A DNA stretch of 64,000 nucleotides from Incurvaria masculella (taxonomy: Eukaryota > Arthropoda > Insecta > Lepidoptera > Incurvariidae): contig OX335657.1 in NCBI GenBank assembly GCA_946894095.1, positions 9,672,001-9,736,000 on the forward strand, read 5' to 3'. The notes beneath the pieces were generated by a model, which saw nothing but the letters and a program-made list of their open reading frames with translations, ran no database searches and was not told the DNA's origin. Shown here piece after piece: positions 12,100 through 22,999 of the stretch. The position numbers and the translations under genes were made by a program. The first letter of the stretch is position 1, and the number at the start of each line of letters is the position of its first letter.

Positions 12100-12780
12100 C
12101 TAGAGTCAAAACTTAGCTCGGGATAAGCACCGGACCAACGAAAACCGGTTTAGTTCAGCGTATTAAAGTTAGTCCGCCCACTCGTACTTTTCTAATGCGA
12201 AATACTCGTCGACTGACTTGTTTAAATATGGGTTAACGGCATTAATGGGGAAGAAAACTGATTATTTATCACGACATGTGGCGTCTAAGCGAGCCCACCT
12301 AAAAGATCTGCCAATCCCGGCAGATACCATACAAAATAAAACAAAGTAGATTTTTTTTTTAATTATTGAAGCTACGTCAGTAAAATGACTCAGTTTTCTT
12401 GTTATTATTCTGAAAATTAATTGTTCCAAATTATGATAATCAAATAAAGTTGCAGGAAAGAAAATATCACATTAACATAATATATTAAATTTAATTTCAA
12501 ACGTTGTGTGGGACATTTAAATTAGTTTGAAAACAAAGAAATGCTCTTCTTTTCCTCCAAACCTTATTCTAACTGCATCATGGAGTACATATTGCAGCTA
12601 AAAACTCGAAAATAAAATTTGAAAGCAATGACTATTTTTTATATTTCTAAGGTGACATCTACATATAATAATTGTTGAGTTTTTTCCCGATTAATGCTGA
12701 GAGTGCCAACAAAAGAGTTCGGAGCATTTTCTTTCTACGGTGCCAACATAGCAGAGAAAATAAATATTGCGTGACGAATC
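12100..12780. other. Intergenic DNA upstream of Clic
   Basis: AT-rich DNA between the Clic start and the next repeat. A block at 12160-12190 with AGTTAGTCCGCCCACTC recurs near 40219-40237 and resembles the MITE end at 12783. No gene was seen. Confidence 0.4.
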
Positions 12781-12782
12781 TT

Positions 12783-12902
12783 ACAGCCGTATTCAGAGTG
12801 GGCGGACGAACTTGAATACACCGGACTTAACCGGTTTTTGTCTGATTAGTCCGGTGCTAATCTCGTTCTAAGATTAGTCAGGTTCTCTCTGAATACGACT
12901 GT
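12783..12902. mobile_element. 120-bp MITE with TTA target duplication
   Basis: CAGCCGTATTCAGAG at the left is mirrored by CTCTGAATACGACTG at the right, with TTA on both outer sides. A TTA/TWA target and CAG ends would suit a PIF/Harbinger-type derivative, but that assignment is inference. The interior has a further symmetrical ACCGG core. Confidence 0.65.
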
Positions 12903-13209
12903 TAAATTCCAAGGTTTGTTCGGGCAAACATAATCTATCCCGCCTCTTACTTCCGAACTGAATCGGGCAGAAACGCTCAGCATATCTACTCAGGAAAGCT
13001 AAAACGAGTTAGACACAGATGAAAGTGAAACGCTTTTGCCTGACTAATAAAACATAAAATGTCACGCTTGTATCATCGCGCACACTAATTAGAATAATTA
13101 GAGAGGGATAATGCTAAGGTGACTTGTGGCTGTCATTTCATGAGCAAGAAAGCATTGTAACTCACCGCTGAGTCAAAAGTGATTCACAAGTGAGAATTTC
13201 ATGAGTGGA

Positions 13210-13406
13210 CCCCCAGAGCAACTCTCCATTCGGACGCCAAAACGAAAAAAGTGCAGAGATGAACATTTTAGTCATTACACAAATAAAAATCCATTGAATT
13301 TCAAATGGCATGTTCCCAAAACCAAGCAATTTCTATGTAAAGTCATGAAAAATTGATCTAATTTCCAATCGATAGAAAATTCAACTCGAAATGATCTTAA
13401 ACGTGA
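13210..13406 (+). repeat. Interspersed repeat, pair with 32310-32510
   Basis: Both loci carry ACGAAAAAAGTGCAGAGAT followed about 90 bp later by AAAACCAAGCAATTT and a final AATTCAA part. Similarity is patchy, so these are old copies. No terminal repeat was defined. Confidence 0.5.
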
Positions 13407-13673
13407 GTCATCAACTTGCCTGAATTGATTTGATGACCCACCTCAAAAGTGACAGTTGATAGATCTTGCTTCGGTTCCGTATTCCACCTCGGAGAGAACT
13501 TCACGGAGATTATATTGACACTGATGCAAAGTGACACCATTCGCATAGTTTGCAAGGATGACTTCACTGCCGAACGGAATTCTTCGTCACTACCCTCATC
13601 TGCGGCTGAACCTACCCACAGCTACAAACTGCGCAGCCGACGACCTGTAGTTGACATCTGAGCCGGTTGTCTC

Positions 13674-13996
13674 AGTTCTCACCTAAATTGGCGTTTACGC
13701 AACTTCGAAGTTCCGTAAAAACGTCAAACTCCATACAAGTTATTACTAGATATTCTGTGGTTTTACTTCTTCAAGCTTTCAAAGTCAGACTCGGACTTCC
13801 GATTTGTATGAAAACGCGGAGTCGACATAAACGGCAACGTCGACGTTTTAACGGCAACGTTGAGTAAGCTGTCAAATCAAACTCGGACTCGCAAATGGTA
13901 GTTCGCTTAACGCCCACTGCGCGCGCTCTTCAATTTCTCCATACATTTGAAAACGCCAGTCGATCGGTTTGCCGTAACGCCAATTTAGGTAACAAC
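13674..13996. mobile_element. Full-length MITE (CCTAAATTGGCG family)
   Basis: The best complete copy of this family in the window. The left terminus TCACCTAAATTGGCGTTTAC is mirrored by GTAACGCCAATTTAGGTAAC at the right. Length is about 323 bp, and it is rich in internal CGACG/ACGTTG motifs. It lies between the divergent genes Clic and Syf2. No gene was identified from here to the Syf2 start. Confidence 0.8.
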
Positions 13997-14843
13997 TGGG
14001 ACTTCGGGTACTGACTGGACGGAGTGTCAGAGGTCCTCCAGGTTGCGTAGTGAATCCTGATGATGTCCATAGCGAGGTGGACGAAACTTCGAGCTAAATA
14101 AGTAAACTGAACACTGTTTATCCGTAAATGTAATATAAGATTCCTTGTCGATTCAAATTTCATAACTTTTCCTCAATATATCAAAGTTAAACTTAAACAT
14201 AACTTTTTAAACTATAAAAAAAATAAGTTAAAAAATAAATGTTAGTACATTTTGTATAAAACGATTTTGATCCCATCCTTCAGTTGACTCTGTATGTATT
14301 TACATTCTAAACCTATGGCGAAAACAGCCGAGGTGGTCGACGATATAAGTCCACTAGCACTTGCTTTTGTAGCAACTTTGTTTTGTATTTGTGGCGTGCA
14401 TTTTCCCCCGCCGACCGGTCTTCCTACCGCGTCCTACCGTAAGACGCGCGGGCGGTGCGATCCCCTCCTCCCGCTTCACCTCCGCTGGCTGCGAGCGCTT
14501 CATAGCAATGGCGTCGCTACTGCACTTTTGAATGCGACCGTATATAGAAAACGCTGTCTTGCTCCTTCTTGCACCGAAAGGGAGAACTTGCCCGAACACA
14601 GTTCCCGTTTTGCCGAATTTTTCATATTCTTTGGTTTCGTATTTACTCCCCTATAATATTATATTATCTATGCTTATAGTCTGTGGTATTTACATCAAAG
14701 AGTTCGGAGAAGTCGGTGCGCCATTTCCCTTATAGTCTGTGCTTTCTGCGGTTCCAAGTGGAAGAGAATAATTCCATCCACAATATTTTCTCACGTTTCC
14801 ACAGTTGAGGTTGACGGAAGTTTTCATAGTGGTGGCGTTGAAA

Positions 14844-17800
14844 ATGAGCTCCATTGCAACTCAGGAAGCAGCCAGCGCCAGCAAGGAAGTTTCTTTCTCC
14901 GAGAGACAAGCGGAGCGCTTAGCGCGCCTGCGGAACCTGCACGCGGCACGCAACGAGGCTCGCACTCACAACCACAGCGAGGTGGCAGCGGAGCGCGCGC
15001 GCGCCGAGCTGCCCTCCAACCACGAGGCGCGGAGACGCAAGGCCGAATGGATGCTCGAAGAGGAGAAAGGTCGCGAGGCGGCGGCAGAATCTGGAGAGAG
15101 CTACGATCGACTCAAGCTGCTCAACGTGTCATCAATCGAGGCCGAACGCTTAGAACGGAAGAAGAAAAAGAAGAACCCCGACCAAGGTAATTTATTTCTC
15201 GCATACTCTTGATATTGGTTATTTTAATCTTATTAATAGGATATCGAGCCTGGATCTCGTTAAAGGAACTGCTGTTATCTGAGAATCCTAGTGTATTTCT
15301 ATTACAGAGATACCGAGGCATTTCGATGAGTGTATTCATGACCTTTGCACCGAAATGATTCAGATAATATATAGTGACCTGTAATTGAATAACTTTGAAA
15401 TGGCTTGCAACCGAAGTTATGGCTGAAAAATAATAAATAACCAAGTTCAATAAAGAAAGGATTTAGAAATGGCAGCTGCTACTTGCGAATCGTTATCTAT
15501 ACTCACACCGCCTGTAAAACAAAATATCAACTCAGAGCATGCCTTTATATGTACTCAGTTGCGTTGTTAGGTCGGTACTGTGTTTCACTGGTCAAACTGA
15601 GTACAACAATGACTTGTCGAACCCGTGGGAAGATTCTTCGTAGTGTCACACGTGAAATTGTGTTTAAGGGTTTGGTGATTACCTGGTTCAGATTAATCTT
15701 CTCGTACTAGTGGCATGCAATAATGCCTTTTAATATGTAATAAATACTTTGAAATTACCCACAGTTTTATTAACATCTACTACCTCCTGAACGAATACAT
15801 TATAAATATTACAAAAATCCTAAAACATAAATGTATACTCAGTAACAATATTGACCGTACCGTTCATTCGACAAGCAGCAGCCCTCGTTTCTATATTGTT
15901 TCTTTATTGAACTGGCTTATAAAGATTTTCATCATACATGATTTTTAGACTCATAATTTTTACCTTGCATATCGAGGGCTTCATATCAAAGGGGCGCATT
16001 TTACTAACTTTACAGGAGACACAAAAAACGTTTTTAAACCGATAGTATTCAACTTAGCCGTGTACAATTTCGCACACAGGTACACTATGCCATTTTCCTT
16101 GGAATAGTGTACCTATGTTTTAATTTAATGCAATGGAAATAGGGTTTTATGTGGTTACAGCCCTTTGTTATGACGAATTCCCTAGATCTCTGACTTAAAA
16201 TTGTCATAGAAATTGTGGGGCGTAAAGACAAAAACTGTTATCAGTACAATAATGGTCATTTATTGGCAGAAAATGAAGTAACGGTACAATGCGTAAATGT
16301 GTAATAATGCTAGTGAATCAAAATTATTGTTGTTATAAGAAATAAAATGAAAGTACGCCCTGTCTATTTTATAGCAAGATTGTAGTAATAGATTAAAACA
16401 AAGGGGCTTATAAACAATAAATACTGAAATAAATAATTTTCTTGTCTGAAATCATTGTACAAAAGTTACATTTATAGTGAGATACTAAAATCAAAATATA
16501 AGAGACACTTCGTACTGCACTTATGTGAATGTTATAACAAAATAAAAAAATCTTAATTACAATGGGGAAGAGATGACTTTATTAAACTCTTCTTCGTCTC
16601 TTTATGTAGGATGCTTTTGAATCAGCTAGTGCAATCTCGTCCGATACATCAACAACAGGCTTCTTTTTTTGAGACTTTTTATTTTGAGTAGGTGGAGGCA
16701 TGACAGTTGGCAAGTTCTTAAAATATGGGTGATATGTGGAGGGAATTAAACCCGATTTACACAATTCCTGTAGATCCTTATACTTTATAGCTTTTATGGG
16801 TATTTGGCTGTTATAAGCTTGGGGCAAGGTTCCTGAAGCTGTAATACCTATAGCAGAGCTGCGCGTAGTGGTTTTTGGAAGGATTTTTACCTTTTTAAAT
16901 TCTTCGTCCCAATATTCCAACTTGAAAAAGAATGTATCCAGCGATTGCTTAGTAAAACGTAGCCATTTGACCTGTGTCCAATAAAGTTGAGTGCCATCCT
17001 GGGATATTATTTTATCAGGCAGTTGGGACTCCCTCACCGCCTTGAAGTCTATAAAATCAGTATGGCGCAGATTAGTTATTTTAAATGGTTTACTTTTTCT
17101 TGCTAATCGTACCACATTTTCCCAGTCTTCTGGGATGAAGATTTTAGCAGACGCTGAAGCAAGTTCTATTGTGGCATGCATTGAATCGCATTCCATATAC
17201 GTATGGCCTGGTTCTAAAAATTTCAGATCTACGGTCTCTAAGCGACAATCTTCTGCAGCAATCGCTGCCAAAAACATAGAAACCAAAATTGAATTCCTGT
17301 TTTGTCCTGGACAACAGTCTGCATAAAGAACCAAATGAGATACAGTTATAGGAATATCCTTAATGAATTTAAATAAACATGTCGATACTTCATTGGAGCC
17401 CCGATTGCCTTCGTGCTCGGTCCACATATAGCAATGTCCTTGTTTTGTAGCTACTTCATATAGAGTAAAGTTAAAAGTGGCCAGTTTCCTCTTATAGAAC
17501 ACAGGTTTCGCGTGAACAAGAGGACTGTACAAGACAGCTTCTAAGTCAAAGTTCCCGCATAAGTAGGTTGGATCACTTTTGGATTGTTTAGCATCTTCTT
17601 CTTTTTGTTTGTATGCATTAAGTTTTCTTCTCTGGTGTAAGTCATATTCAGTTTGTTTTTGCAATTTCTCATCTTCGGGAAGTAATTCAAAGCGGTGGCA
17701 CCAGCACTGGTCCTTTCTTGGTATATAGAATCCAATGTTTTTATTTATGAGCAACTCCCTATAAGAAGTTTTTGATATAGGTTTAACGTTTTCTTGTGTA

Positions 17801-20800
17801 CATTTTTGTAAGTACAAATCGTACATCTTTTCTTTGTTTAAAATTGGTTCAAGATAAACCTTCTTTGAGTCTTTGCGACACCAATGAGAAGGTACTTTAG
17901 GGAAAGAGTCGATGTGGAAATTGGCATAATTTAGGCTCTCCTCACTAAGTTTAATGCCTGGAGGATGACGTCCTCGCTTGTCCGGTGATATAATGTCTCC
18001 TGTTCCTCTTCTCCTTTTAATTAGTGCCGTTCTAACCATTTTATCAGTAACATTTAAAGTTTGCAAGAAGAGCTTCTTGCAAACCTGCCGCTTTAGATTT
18101 TTATGCGTTAAATTATAGGTTAATGTAAACTTTCTCCTCGAATCTTTGACACGAGGGTTTTTACTCTGAATCTCTGCAACATTATTTGCTAAAAAATCTC
18201 TTTGCCTATTTAGGTCCTTTAAATTCCAAAATGCGTCAAAAATGTATTGTTTGCCTTCATCACTAAGTAAAAGATGGCATTTTTGCTTGCAACTACATGG
18301 ATTTCCAATATTTTGTGGTTTTCTAACTGCTTTCAGATTGCCTTTGGCATCGACATATTCTGCTCCGCTGTTTCTATTGTTCTTTTGCACATTTCTTTTC
18401 CATAATTGTTCAACTTTGCGTTTGCGTCTTTTAGCTATTGTAGTATCATCGTGGGGAGCATTGTTTACTGAATTTGGTGCAGGTAATGGCGAGGCTTCTT
18501 CAGGGGAAGATTTGAGCATTGGTGACGATGTCAACGACAGGTTCGATGGCGAAGGTTGTGCATGTATTTGTGTAGGTGGCAGACACCCTTTCGACGGATG
18601 AAGCAATTGCGGAGATTCGGAAGACATTCGAGGAAGTGGCTGTGCAAGGGGCGATGATGAGGGCTGTGCATGTAATTTTCTAGGTGATAATTTCGACGAC
18701 CGAAGCGACGGTTCATCTGGTGGACATTCAGAAGGCATTGACTCCAAGAGCGATGACGAGGGCTGTGCTGGCGCATGTGTAGGTTCGAGCGAGGTTACTT
18801 CTGGTGGAGATTCTGAAGGTATTGACGGTAGGAGCGAAGACAACGGCTTCTCAAGCACGGATGCAGGTGGTACATATGACTGTTGAAGCAAGAGTTCTTC
18901 TGATGGGGATTCAGAAGGCATTGACGCCAGGAGCGATGATGAGAGCTGTGCAAGCAGTTGTGTAGGTGGTAAGTTTAACGGTTGAGGCAAGAGATTTTCG
19001 GGAAGTGAGTAAGAAGACTTCGGGGAAAGTGACGAAAGCAAAGCCGATGGAGGTAGTTGAAATGTTTGCAATATTGCTCATCCGAAGAAATATCTAGGGA
19101 ACAATCGGATAGCGTATAGTGTGGGTCAGCAACTGAATCATCACAGGACTCTTCTGATGATAGATTTTCATTTGTCTTGGGGTCCCAATCAATCGCATTT
19201 TCCATTTCTTCCACAACAGCTATCTGTTCCGATGTCAGGGGGGATTCTTGACGTTCAGCAACGGACGGAGGGCACTCATCGCTGTTAAGTGAAGAGTGCC
19301 CTTTTTTGACAGACATAGGAAGACTCACCACGTCTTTAGGTGAAGAAGAAAGTCTGTTGTCATTGCTCAAGTGAATGGATTCTAAAACAATACAAAATAT
19401 TTTGTCTGTAAAAATCATGTTTATTAATTTGGACAGAGGACAGATATACAATTGCTACAGCAAAATAATAACTAAAATAATAAAAAAAATATTCAAACTT
19501 TAACGTTTGGCAAATCGTATGTCTAGGTATGTGATGTCAGGCCATAACACCTCGATTAACTAAGTACCTAACATGTCAGTTTTTTTTAATGGAACTGAAC
19601 ATGGATGGCTAATACCATACCTACTGTCATGATATTAGCCCAAAACACCTCAGGGATACTAGGCGCCATGCCAGGACCTTCCTTATATTGCGCGGCTACA
19701 TTGAACTAGATGAAAATAACGTACTATTTTCATTGCCGCTTTGACCATCGTTAATTCAATGCGATGGTACCAACCCGGGCGGGAATAACCCTACCACCTA
19801 GTAAGTAAGGAAAGGGATCTACAGTTTTACGTGGAATCCGAACCACAAACGACGAATCCCTTACTCGGCTCTTACGACATGCACGGGAATAAATGCAGTG
19901 GGACCAATTGTATTCTTTTATAAGTGCCCTAACCCACACAGCACAAAAAGTGGTTTTGAATGGATAACGTCTAATGTTGTTGAATATGCAAATAAATACA
20001 TATACCTATTGTCTAGGAAAGGCGGTAGATAAGAATGTAAGTAAAGTAACAGATAGTTAGGTAGGTACTTACCATTTGAATCAGTCGTCGTAACCAACTG
20101 AATCATTTGCTCTCCGCGTGTGCCACGTTTCATTTTGTCGTATTATAATATAAATAGTAATTCGGGTAAAACACAAGAAACAATATCTTTGAAAGTACAA
20201 TACAGTGATTTCCGTGCGTAATTCGTGCGTGCCGCTGGCGCAGAGGGCGTACACGCGCGGACTGAGGTGCGAGGTCGGGCGTTAGATCCAAACACTGTCT
20301 GTACGCCCATAACTTGCTGTAACGAACGCGGGCGTATGCCCCTTTGATAAAACCACGGTCGTAAAATATTATTTGATTTACAGGGCGTACGTTCATAAGC
20401 CTTTTTGATAAAACCGTGCTATGGCATAAATAATCAATTTTACCGGGCGTATGCACCTACGCCTCTTTGATGTAATTTATGTTGAAATAATTAATAGGAT
20501 TTAAAGGTTGTATGTTCATAAGCCTATTTGTCACAAACATATTTATTGAAATATTTATTCTGATGGGGCGTACATCAGTTTACAGCTATTTGTTATAACT
20601 CAAACTGGTTGATTGAACTATACGACCTTTTCTTTATAGTGATATACAAAACAACACATATTTTTTAAAATTACGTGCTTTTGATATGTTATAAAACTGA
20701 CCTAGGGCTATTCAATTCTGTCATAAAAAAATATTGCGTAATATGTGGATACGCCCCTTTGATATGAGGCCCTCGATATATTGCAATAAGGTATCTCTTC

Positions 20801-21709
20801 TCTTCTCTACGTATATAAAAATTAATGTCTGTCCATATATATTTGATTTTTTTTATTTGATTTGATTTAATTTAAGAGTAGATCTTGGGGCTCACTATAG
20901 GATACATACCTTCACGCTAAACAGCCTAAGGACTAAGTAGTATCAAATAAAGTATACTCTCATAGAAAATTATTACGGCTCCGCGGTTTATTAGTCTGCT
21001 CTGGCATTAGTAAGGAAATCAATGATATAATGTATGGTGAATGGTATTCTCAAAAAATCAAAAGAGAGTGCCATTCAAGCTATACCTAAGACAGCTCTAG
21101 CAAATGAACTTGAAGCAAGACTCGACTTTCACAAATAATTCAAAGTTGGAACCCTCACAAATCTGTACTAAATATAGAACTGCAAAGTAAACATGGGTTC
21201 AAACTACACGAATGAGATAACTCATAGGGCCAATTTTTCGTCGACATAGTTATCTGGCTAATTTTCAAACTATTGAAAATTGTTGTTGTTTTTGAACATT
21301 TTGGTTACATGTTTGTGAAACTTATTCTAAATTATTTTCAGGTTTCTCAAGCTACGAGCAGGCCACGATCCGCCAATACAACCGTCTGGTCAAAAACATG
21401 CCTGCACCAGACATGGAGTCCTATGAGAAACAGAAACAGAAGTACGGGGATGCATTCTATGGGGGCCCCAATGTTATCATACACGGCATGCACGAGGATA
21501 AAAAGGATGCCATTGACAAAATGGTGAATGATCTGGAAGGACAGATTTCCAAGAGACAGAAGTATTCCAGAAGGAGGACGCACAACGATGATGCTGATAT
21601 TGATTACATCAACGAGAGGAACGCCAAGTTCAACAAGAAACTGGAGAGATTTTATGGCGAGCATACTGCTGAAATCAAACAGAACCTGGAGAGAGGAACA
21701 GCTATTTAG
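14844..21709 (+). CDS. Syf2: Syf2 pre-mRNA-splicing factor (two exons)
   Basis: Exon 1 is 14844-15186 and exon 2 is 21342-21709, joined in phase 1 across a 6155-bp GT-AG intron. The product is 236 residues, close to animal SYF2 (about 230-245). The N-terminal half is an arginine/glutamate-rich helical region ([20 protein letters not shown]), followed by a lysine run near residue 110. Exon 2 encodes the highly conserved C-terminal SYF2 domain, including [20 protein letters not shown] and [23 protein letters not shown]2 is a component of the spliceosome (NineTeen/Prp19-linked complex) in the nucleus. The start was chosen at ATG 14844, because the in-frame sequence further upstream begins without an ATG. 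A polyadenylation signal AATAAA is at 21912. The intron carries two transposons, one with its own antisense gene. Confidence 0.95.
15444..15913. mobile_element. 470-bp MITE, short form of the 1.4-kb TIR element
   Basis: AGTTCAATAAAGAAA plus a TAGAAA-GGC-GCTGCT part at the left is mirrored at the right end, giving TIRs of about 40 bp. The interior shares the GTGGCATGCAATAATGCC and TTTTATTAACA blocks with 51467-52853 in inverted order. It lies in the Syf2 intron, about 55 bp from the left TIR of the next transposon. Confidence 0.7.
16582..20133 (-). CDS. Transposase-like protein with DUF7869-type domain, frame broken
   Basis: Exon 1 (20073-20133) encodes [14 protein letters not shown]... and ends AAT G|GTAAGT. 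Exon 2 starts at 19381 after TTTGTATTGTTTTAG, phase 1, giving an acidic N-terminus (ESIHLSNDN... to DISSDEQ near 19074). A -1 frame change is then needed between about 19079 and 19031 to enter an 829-codon frame ending at 16582. Numbering that frame from 19071: residues 10-205 are Pro/Ser-rich degenerate repeats, then a basic patch (KRRKRK), a Cys cluster (NPCSCKQKC), and a C-terminal half with NFDLEAVL (D509), [12 protein letters not shown] (D585) and [15 protein letters not shown] (D629/E636). This acidic spacing suits an RNase H-like DDE/D nuclease. The family resembles uncharacterised DUF7869-domain proteins of animals (from memory). The stop overlaps AATAAA. The long frame itself has no upstream ATG before a TGA, which supports the two-exon model with a frameshift. 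Confidence 0.75.
18457..19050 (-). repeat. Pro/Ser-rich degenerate coding repeats
   Basis: Within the transposase-like frame, blocks of about 30-40 codons repeat the pattern LPP..L.AQ.SSSLL.SMPSE.P.E. Clear cores are [27 protein letters not shown] and [14 protein letters not shown], followed by weaker copies. The repeats sit between the acidic N-terminus and the basic/Cys region and are likely disordered. They begin right where the frame changes, so slippage in repeat DNA could explain the break. Confidence 0.7.
19577..19880 (-). mobile_element. SINE copy inside the first intron of the nested gene
   Basis: It shows the common SINE body: a T-run, GAACTGAACATGGATGGCTA, GGCGCCATGCCAGGACCTT and GATGGTACCAACCCGGGCGG. 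It is read on the minus strand and its tRNA-like head is degraded. It lies between exon 2 (19381) and exon 1 (20073) of the transposase-like gene. Confidence 0.7.
20328..20600. repeat. About five 61-bp subterminal tandem repeats
   Basis: Units start near 20341, 20401, 20462, 20523 and 20584 (spacing 60-61 bp), each with a CC(T/C)nTTTGAT-like start and a GGGCGTA(T/C)G part. The motif GCGTATGCCCCTTTGATA is close to the right TIR's ATACGCCCCTTTGATATGA. Such subterminal arrays often bind transposase. Confidence 0.65.
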
Positions 21710-21956
21710 ATGATAAATCTTCAGTTTGGTGATATGTACATTGGTATTTAAGTTTTCATATAATATACATGATTTACGTTTTGGAATGTGCAGGTATTTT
21801 TACTGGCAGATGATTCTGTTCTGTCAAAACAAGATTTCTCAGCTATATCAGAGTCTACTGGTTCATAAGTAGAATTCTTAGAATACTCTAAGCTTATCTG
21901 TTGACAGTATAAATAAAGATGAGATTACCGAAGGTTCAATTTCTAAATTTAAGGTC

Positions 21957-22316
21957 GGCCCGTAAGCATCAGAAAATTTCGCCTCCCATACAAACGTAGT
22001 TTACTAATCATTTGAAAACCACTGTTCCAACTTACTTGATATTTGGTATCTAATATTAGGCTACAAAAATCTGTGTCTGCATGTCTTTGTTTTTTCGGTA
22101 AATGTATTTTGCGTCAAACCACAGAGAAAACAAAATTTGTATGAAGATTTTCTTTTTGCTTTCATTTCATTCGGTTTGGATTTTTCGAAAAAACAAAAGG
22201 TTGCAGACACAGATATTTTTTACCTGATATTAGATATTAAATATCAATTTAATTGGAATAGCAATTTTTAAATGATTAGTAAACTACTTTTGTATGAGTT
22301 GCATAGCTTACGGGCC
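21957..22316. mobile_element. 360-bp foldback MITE downstream of Syf2
   Basis: The left end GGCCCGTAAGC and an inner GTAGTTTACTAATCATTT are mirrored at the right (AAATGATTAGTAAACTAC ... GCTTACGGGCC). A second inner pair (ATCTGTGTCTGCA / TGCAGACACAGAT) extends the symmetry towards the centre, so the copy could fold almost completely. It begins 40 bp after the Syf2 AATAAA. Confidence 0.7.
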
Positions 22317-22689
22317 GTTCTTAAGATAGGCATATTTGTAAAATCAAGCTTACTGTGTTGGCAATATTATTTTATATTTTTATTAAAGAATTATTTTATT
22401 AGCTATTATAGACAACAGCTTTTTGTAAAATTTTAGCTTTCTTTCTACATGTGCTAGCTGATACGAGAATCTCATCCAAATTTAGTTATTGTCACGTGCC
22501 TCGTCACCTTAATAATATCTACATTACATAAAGGAGTTAAATCACATCATAACCAGTGTAATTTATCATTACATGAACTATTTCTTTTTCAACAATCCTC
22601 ACTTATAATCTTGAATTAGAAGAATAATTTGAAAACCACTTTTCGAAGTTACTTAATTGGTTGTATTTAAGATCTGAGTGGTCAGTTCG

Positions 22690-22993
22690 AGTTCTCACCT
22701 AAATTGGCGTTTACGGAACTTCGAAGTGACATAAATGGCAAAACCCATACAAGTTTTTACTACTTATGTGGTTTTACTTCTTCAAGCTGTCAAAATCAAA
22801 CTCGGATTTCAGATTTGTATGAAAACGCAGAGTATCGACGTATTTACGGCGACCGTGAGTAAGCTGTGAAATCCAATTTAGACTCGCAAATGTTATTCCG
22901 CTTAACGCTCGCACGTGTTTTTAAATTTTTCGATACATTGTAAACACTAGTTGATCGGTTTGACCTAAATGCCAATTTACATGACAAGTGAGA
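22690..22993. mobile_element. MITE (CCTAAATTGGCG family), diverged copy
   Basis: The left end TTCTCACCTAAATTGGCGTT is intact. The interior follows the 13674 copy and the right end is decayed (GCCAATTTACATGACAAG). More substitutions than the other copies suggest an older insertion. Confidence 0.75.
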
Positions 22994-22999
22994 CTAAGA

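Larger units (their letters stand above)
15969..20779 (-). mobile_element. 4.8-kb TIR transposon carrying a DUF7869-like gene
   Basis: Bases 15969-15996 (ATATCGAGGGCTTCATATCA then AAGGGGCG) are the inverse of 20752-20779 with one mismatch in 28. If TA is the target duplication (TA at 15970-15971 and 20777-20778), the element runs 15972-20776. It holds one two-exon gene on the minus strand (20133 to 16582). Next to the right TIR there is a tandem array that echoes the TIR motif, and a related motif CAAAGGGGCTTATAAAC occurs once near the left end (16397). It is inserted in the Syf2 intron, antisense to that gene. The transposon call rests on the TIRs plus a large DDE-like gene between them; the superfamily was not recognised. 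Confidence 0.75.

Noticed and set aside
19031..19079. Programmed -1 ribosomal frameshift in the transposase-like gene
   Set aside because: No X XXY YYZ heptamer in the right phase in the overlap; an indel mutation or assembly error is simpler.
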